Shown here piece by piece: positions 58,866-64,000 of a stretch of DNA of 64,000 bases. The DNA lies in the NCBI RefSeq assembly GCF_010389155.1, contig NC_057764.1, positions 43,408,275-43,472,274 on the forward strand, written 5' to 3'. The stretch's first letter is position 1; each line of letters opens with the position of its first letter. A program made the position numbers and the translations under genes. This DNA is from Erigeron canadensis (taxonomy: Eukaryota > Streptophyta > Magnoliopsida > Asterales > Asteraceae). The notes under the pieces were generated by a model. It was not told the DNA's origin, ran no database searches, and was given only the letters and a program-made list of their open reading frames with translations.

Positions 58866-61272
58866 ATGGGTGATGAGGAAATTCTTAATCGCCAAATAAC
58901 ACTACACCTCTCAACAACAACAAGGAAAGGTGGCTTAATCACAATGCCCTTCATCATAGGTACGACTAGTACTACTTCCCATCTTTACATTCATATTTTA
59001 CAACATTATGGCCGGTTTCTTAAATCCTGAGTTTTTTTTTTTTTTTACTATATGTACGTATTATCGATGTGTGTTTTTTTTTAAAAAAAAAAATTAAATT
59101 ATTCTTGTAGCAAATGAGGCACTTGAGAAGGTGGCAAGCTATGGGTTGGTGCCAAACATGATCCTGTATTTGATGAGTGATTACAAGATTAGTGTAGCAA
59201 AAGGCACCAACATACTCTTCCTTTGGACAGCAGCTTCCAACTTTTCACCAATATTAGGGGCATTTCTCTCTGACTCGTATTTGGGCCGCTTTCTCACCAT
59301 TGGCTTCGGCTCACTCTTTTCCCTTCTGGTAACATTATGTACTCCCATAAAGATAGTACCTTCATTACTCTATTAAATTTAGTTATTAATTATTAGTGTT
59401 TTTTTTGATTAACTACAGGGGATATTCTTACTTTGGTTGACAACAATGCTTCCACAACTGAAGCCACCTCCTTGCAACCAATTCACTGATGATCACTGCG
59501 TAAAAGCCACTCAATCTCAATATGCTTTCTTGATATTCGCCTTTATTTTCATTTCAATCGGAGCTGGAGGTGTTAGACCATGTTCATTAGCATTTGGTGC
59601 AGAACAAATCGACAATAAAAAGAATCCCAACAACGAGAGGGCATTAGAAAGCTTCTTTGGGTGGTATTACGCAGCTAGCGCGATTGCGGTCCTAGTTGCA
59701 TTTACAGGCATTGTTTACATTCAAGATCATGCTGGATGGAAAGTCGGTTTTGGGGTCCCTGTCATTCTCATGATTTTATCGGTCCTTTTGTTCTTTGTAG
59801 CTTCTTCTCTTTATATCAAGACCAAAGTTAAAAACAGCATAATCATCACAAGCTTTGTACAAGTGATGGTTGTTGCTTGTAAGAACCGTAACGTAGTTCT
59901 TGGACCTTCAAACCCATGGCATCATCAAAAAGACTCAAACGTCGTCGTGCCTAGCAACCGACTTAGGTATGTCAACGTATGCATTACTTTTTTACGAAGT
60001 TCTAGTGATATATGATCAAACTACGAACATGATTAGATGTGTTACAGATGCCATTTTCACATGCTTTTTAAAGCAATACAATTATATATACAAAATGGTG
60101 GCGTATATAGGAATGTAATTTGGGCCAGGGATGATGTCTTTGGCCCAGTTCTAAAGTAGTACGTGTTTGTTCATATCTACTTAATTGACTACATATATAT
60201 ACAATAACAGTTAATTAAGTACTGGATCGGACACCCAGGGATTTTCATATCAAAGCCCAAATTAACCCTGAAATTTATGATGAAAATATAACTATTTTAA
60301 TTAATGACAGCGCATATATAGGAAGGATTGTCATTCATTAGCAAGACGTACTATATATACAGCAGTCTAATAATCTCGATCAAATACCTATAATTTTGTA
60401 GGTTGTTGAATAGAGCTTGCATAACTCAGAACCCAAAAGACGTATCACCAGATGGCAACGCTTCAAATCCATGGCGTTTATGCACGGTTGAGCAAGTAGA
60501 GGAGCTGAAATCACTAATCCGAGTCCTACCCTTGTGGTCATCTGGCCTCATGATGTCAATAAACGTAAGCCAGTCGTCGTTTCCAGTACTCCAAGCAAAA
60601 TCCATGGACCGGCATCTAGGAACCTTCCAAATTCCAGCAGGCTCGTTCTCGTTTTTCACCATCGCAATGATAGCAATTTGGGTTCTTTTATATGACCGTG
60701 CAATAATCCCATTGGCATCAAAAGTTTTACAAAAAAAAGTCCATCTTGGTGTTAAACTGAGAATGGGAATCGGTCTTGTGATTTCCACATTGGCCATGGT
60801 CATTTCCGCTGTTGTTGAACATGTCAGAAGAAGAAAAGCAATCGAGCAAGGGCTTTCAAACGATCCGCAAGCAGTCATACACATGTCCGCAATGTGGCTT
60901 GCTCCACAATATTGCTTACATGGGTTAGCAGAGGCGTTTAGTGCAATTGGGCAAAACGAGTTTTATTACTCTGAATTCCCGAAAAGCATGGCTAGCATTG
61001 CGGCTTCACTTTTCTTGCTCGGAATGGGTGTGGCTAATTTGTTGGCAAGTGTTATACTGACCACAGTTGAAAAGATAACAAGAAACGGCTCGAAAGAAGG
61101 GTGGATCACCACCAATATCAACCAGGCTCGCTATGATCTTTACTATTGGGTTCTCGCACTAATGAGTTTCGTCAACTTGTTCTACTTTCTTGCTTGTAGC
61201 TGGACTTATGGCCCCTGTGTTGACGAGAAGGTAAAAGTCGACGAGCATAGTGATCATGAGGAGCGAGCTTAA
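58866..61272 (+). CDS. NRT1/PTR family transporter, NPF1 type
   Basis: There are four exons, 58866-58959, 59111-59328, 59419-59966 and 60402-61272, encoding 576 aa, full length for NPF proteins (about 580-610). The proton-coupling motif ExxEK lies at residues 34-38 (ANEALEKVASYG). TM segments follow, with FLSDSYLGRF, GAGGVRPCSLAFGAEQ (the family signature) and FFGWYYAASA. A cytosolic loop contains the LLNRACI splice junction and NPWRLCTVEQVEELKSLIRV. The second half contains MSINVSQSSFPVLQAKSMDR and APQYCLHGLAEAFSAIGQ. It is closest by eye to Arabidopsis NPF1.1/NPF1.2 (NRT1.12/NRT1.11), proton-coupled low-affinity nitrate carriers of leaf phloem; some NPF proteins carry hormones or peptides instead. 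The substrate is inferred. The start MGDEEILNRQITLH precedes the conserved TRKGGLITMPFII. Confidence 0.95.
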
Positions 61273-63046
61273 TTAATTAATGACGGTTAATTAATTAATA
61301 CGAAGAGCGATCGATCGAGATCTTTAGTTTGGTACGTTATTGGAATCGATTGTAGAAAGTTCAATCTAGCTTGCAAATACTAGATGTATATGTACTTTAA
61401 TGAGTTTTGTAAATGAGATCTACATATCTGAAGATGCAACTAATTAATACGATCGAGTACATGCTACTTAATTAATTGTAAGTCATTATTTGCTTAAATA
61501 GTTTCTTGTATTAGTAGTTTGAGTAAATTAATGTATGCGAGATCAATACGTTGATTGCATTGGTATAAGTGCCATATATATATGAATATGTATGAGATCA
61601 GTTGTGGATTTTAATTTATAATAATTCGTGTAAAATAACGTACAGTACATAATTATAGAACAACCAACATATATACAAACACATTGTGTATATACGAGTA
61701 TTTTTAAATAACCGGCATTGCTAAGATTTGAAACAGGAACCTTGAAAAAGGTAAAGCCTATTAACTCACACTTGGATCACTCGAGCAAGAGCTAAATGGC
61801 AAAAACAATTGGATTTTATATACAACCAAATTGGAAAAGGAAATTTTTTTTTATGTTATCCGGAAAGAATCAATCTTTAACTTAATAAATACTATCACGG
61901 TCTATTAGGAACTTACGAAAGGTACTTTAAGCATAATAGCTCACAAAATCGACTTTAAAAGGGATTATATGCCCTGTATATAGGACTCCATGTTATCATT
62001 GTGATAAATATGTACTCGCACGCAAAGAAATAAATGCGATATCCAAAAGGGTGTTAAATTAATAAATTGCACGTACTAGCTAGCTACTCATAGGCTCATA
62101 TATACGACAATCTAACAATATAATATCCAAATGACCTTACACTCTCAGTACTTTCTCATTTATCTACGTTAAGAAAAGCATTGCAAAGTAATTTTATTTG
62201 AAGTTTTTCTTTTATATATACTTGGACATCAAATACAGTATATAGATAGCGGTATGTGGTTGTGTGGGTTTAGCTTTACAGTTTTGGACGACTAGACATA
62301 CATATGTTACAATTAAACATACCTATATGGCTATGTGCGTTCAGACCGGTTCTTTCTTGGTCCTATATTGAATCGTTAATAGCCTTAGCCCTTAGGGTGT
62401 GCAAATATAACAAAGATTATCCGAATTTCACATATGTTTATATTCTTACGCTGATACTGAGCTTTAAAAACTTTGTACGTAACGTTGCTTCATTTCATTC
62501 AATATGTTAAGGGACATGTCAAAATATATATATATATATATATATATAATATACATACATATATGAGTATCAACTAGTAGATGGGGTAGTGCAATAGGTG
62601 CCCTGCTAGTGCTATAATCCACCATGCGTGCCTACCATACTGGCATACTAGCCCAAATGGAAAAAAAAAAAAAGAAAAAAAAGCAAACTAAGCTTGATCT
62701 ATATGCCTAAGCAGGGCCTGAGCGGAACAAATCCTGGACCATAACATGAACAGATCAAAAAGCCTTGGTAGAAAAAAAAAATTAGCCCTGGCCCAATCGT
62801 CAGACCTAGAGATGAAACCAAAAAAGTTATATTGTATAAAAGTTAGGCTAGATGCAGCTGCCCACACTGTCCCATACCAAATCCGTCCATGATCAGACCA
62901 CTGACCATACATGCACATTTAGTCATCTTTTCTTGGGCTCTTTTATACTGTATTTCTTAAAGTATTAAAAAACGAATATGTTCAGTTGGTTTACTAATTG
63001 TATAGAAATAAAATAAGATGACTAATATAATATGGGAGAAGGGAAT
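61273..63046. other. Intergenic between the two NPF1 genes
   Basis: This covers the 3'-UTR of the first NPF gene and AT-rich spacer, with a (TA)n run at about 62526-62549. Reading frames are short and unrecognised. No regulatory feature can be defended. Confidence 0.45.
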
Positions 63047-63195
63047 ATGAGGCTGTTAGACATCTAAGTTGGGTGAAAAACCCCTCACATACATTATTTT
63101 AACAATAAAAATCATGGGAGACTTATTTATTAAAAATATTAAAATATTGGTATGTGAGATGTTTTTCACCCAAATTGAGTGCATAACAGTCTCAT
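63047..63195. mobile_element. Small MITE upstream of the second NPF gene
   Basis: The left end GAGGCTGTTAGACATCTAA and TTGGGTGAAAAAC...CTCACATAC are repeated inverted at the right end (GTATGTGAGATGTTTTTCAC, AACAGTCTC). The arms pair over about 55 bp, leaving a centre of about 40 bp. AT dinucleotides flank it, and the exact boundaries and superfamily are uncertain. It lies about 280 bp upstream of the NPF TATA box. Confidence 0.65.
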
Positions 63196-63469
63196 ACTCA
63201 CTTTTCTCGTATAATAGTAGGCTGAAAAGTTATACAGGAATAAAAATTACTATATCTAACGTCTTGACAAGTTCAAAAAATTCCCGTATTCATCTCTATT
63301 TTCCAAAAGGAGTAAAAGGGCGTCAACCACACATTCCTACTAGAACATGTAATATTTAATCCTTTGTTCCAATTGCTTAAACAAAACACTTATTCCTTGC
63401 TAAATGCCGCATTATCTCACAATTGTTTTTTTGTAAAGCTAGTAGTGCAATTACCATTGCTATTACGAG

Positions 63470-63480
63470 TATATAAAGAG
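63470..63480 (+). promoter_or_regulatory. TATA box of the second NPF gene
   Basis: TATATAAAGAG, followed by AGAAACC, lies about 65 bp upstream of the exon at 63541, in the same relation as the TATA box of the first NPF gene. It implies that the start codon should lie in this exon. Confidence 0.55.
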
Positions 63481-63540
63481 AGAAACCGTACAGATTGTCA
63501 TGCGGGTGATAGAGTAATTAAGAACCAACAAGTGTGATAA

Positions 63541-64000
63541 CTGAATACGGGAGAGGAAGTATATCAGCAAACACTTGACCACTCGTCAAGAAAGAAAGGT
63601 GGCCTAATCACAATGCCTTTCCTCATAGGTATGTATATATATTCTTGAATCGAACCCGTTTTGTTCTATGTATTTAAAAAAAAAAAAGTACGCAAATTTT
63701 GTCAATGCGAACGTATTTATAATCCTTTATATTAACACAAATGTGAACAAATTATTAATGTTTTATGCATATAAGTGTAAAAAAATGGTTACACACTAAG
63801 ACCACAGTCCACAACCACATTCTTCTCACCACAATCACATTCTTTTCTTTACTTAACCATTCACTTTCAAAATTTAATATATATCCTACCATACCACATA
63901 ATATAAACAATTAATCAATATAAAATGACTAACATATAAAGATATACAGACCCACCTTTAATACCTTACCGCAACCATTCATCTTTTACTCACCTTCTTT
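63541..64000 (+). CDS. Tandem NPF1 paralogue, first exon only (partial)
   Basis: One exon (63541-63628) reads LNTGEEVYQQTLDHSSRKKG then GLITMPFLI, and ends ATA G|GTATGT. The upstream gene's first exon ends the same way (TTTRKGGLITMPFII, ATA G|GTACG, same phase). The remaining sequence to 64000 is intron, so the rest of the gene lies outside the window. The reading frame is closed by TAA immediately upstream (63538-63540), and the codon where ATG would be expected is CTG. The only in-frame ATG is in TMPFLI (63613), which would drop the 24 residues before the first membrane helix. A six-codon uORF (63500-63517) sits in the leader. This is a real paralogue exon, possibly a pseudogene or one using a non-AUG or downstream start. 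Confidence 0.7.

Noticed and set aside
60426..60884. Minus-strand frame of 152 codons
   Set aside because: Antisense shadow of NPF exon 4, which is conserved on the plus strand.
1..64000. A plant biosynthetic cluster or novel multi-gene defence system
   Set aside because: Neighbouring genes belong to unrelated pathways and have separate promoters and orientations; only the NPF pair is a true local duplication.

Overview
The window reads as nuclear chromosomal DNA of a eudicot plant. The protein-coding genes have GT-AG introns and AT-rich non-coding DNA. Their products belong to plant families, including a plastid chaperonin, a tonoplast aquaporin, a DREB-type AP2 factor, an early-nodulin-like phytocyanin and NPF transporters. 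The closest relatives I can recall are the Arabidopsis proteins. The abundance of small MITEs, Helitrons and Myb/SANT-bearing Harbinger-like elements would suit an asterid, perhaps Asteraceae, but that is inference. No rRNA, tRNA, CRISPR, organellar or prokaryotic signal was recognised. Exon structures were rebuilt by hand from splice sites and frame continuity, without RNA evidence.

Layout. A Harbinger-like element with a decayed Myb/SANT gene (14-1963) opens the window. It is followed by an early-nodulin-like phytocyanin (4382-5209, +), the plastid chaperonin-60 beta gene (8787-12816, +, 13 coding exons, with heat-shock and telo-box motifs upstream) and an intronless DREB/ERF factor (18402-18962, -). 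Next come a 14-exon LETM1-like protein gene (20975-26592, +) and a truncated F-box gene (27640-28080, +). A nested transposon follows: a 5'-truncated LINE with target duplications, split by a second Harbinger-like element that carries an intact two-exon Myb/SANT gene (28700-30530). A TIP2 tonoplast aquaporin gene (30957-32115, -) ends the first gene-rich half.

From about 32 to 42 kb no host gene was found. This part holds three Helitron relics, a Tourist-like and a Stowaway-like MITE, a long-inverted-repeat MITE and a 757-bp element with about 90-bp terminal inverted repeats. The second gene block contains PEX2, the peroxisomal RING protein (42253-48904, +), whose first intron holds a hAT-like element with an 8-bp target duplication. 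It also contains an isochorismatase/nicotinamidase-like gene (50568-54415, +), an NPF1-type transporter (58866-61272, +) and the first exon of a tandem NPF1 paralogue (63541 to the window end) that lacks an obvious ATG.

The genes are unrelated housekeeping, transport and regulatory loci, as expected for a plant chromosome; they do not form a pathway cluster. I found no new multi-gene system. The most notable items are the pair of Harbinger-like elements with a Myb/SANT gene but no visible transposase, a GC-AG intron and a 14-nt terminal coding exon in CPN60B, a filled/empty-site pair that fixes the ends of a Stowaway MITE, a small Helitron family with two apparent CTCG termini, and the NPF paralogue with CTG where ATG is expected.
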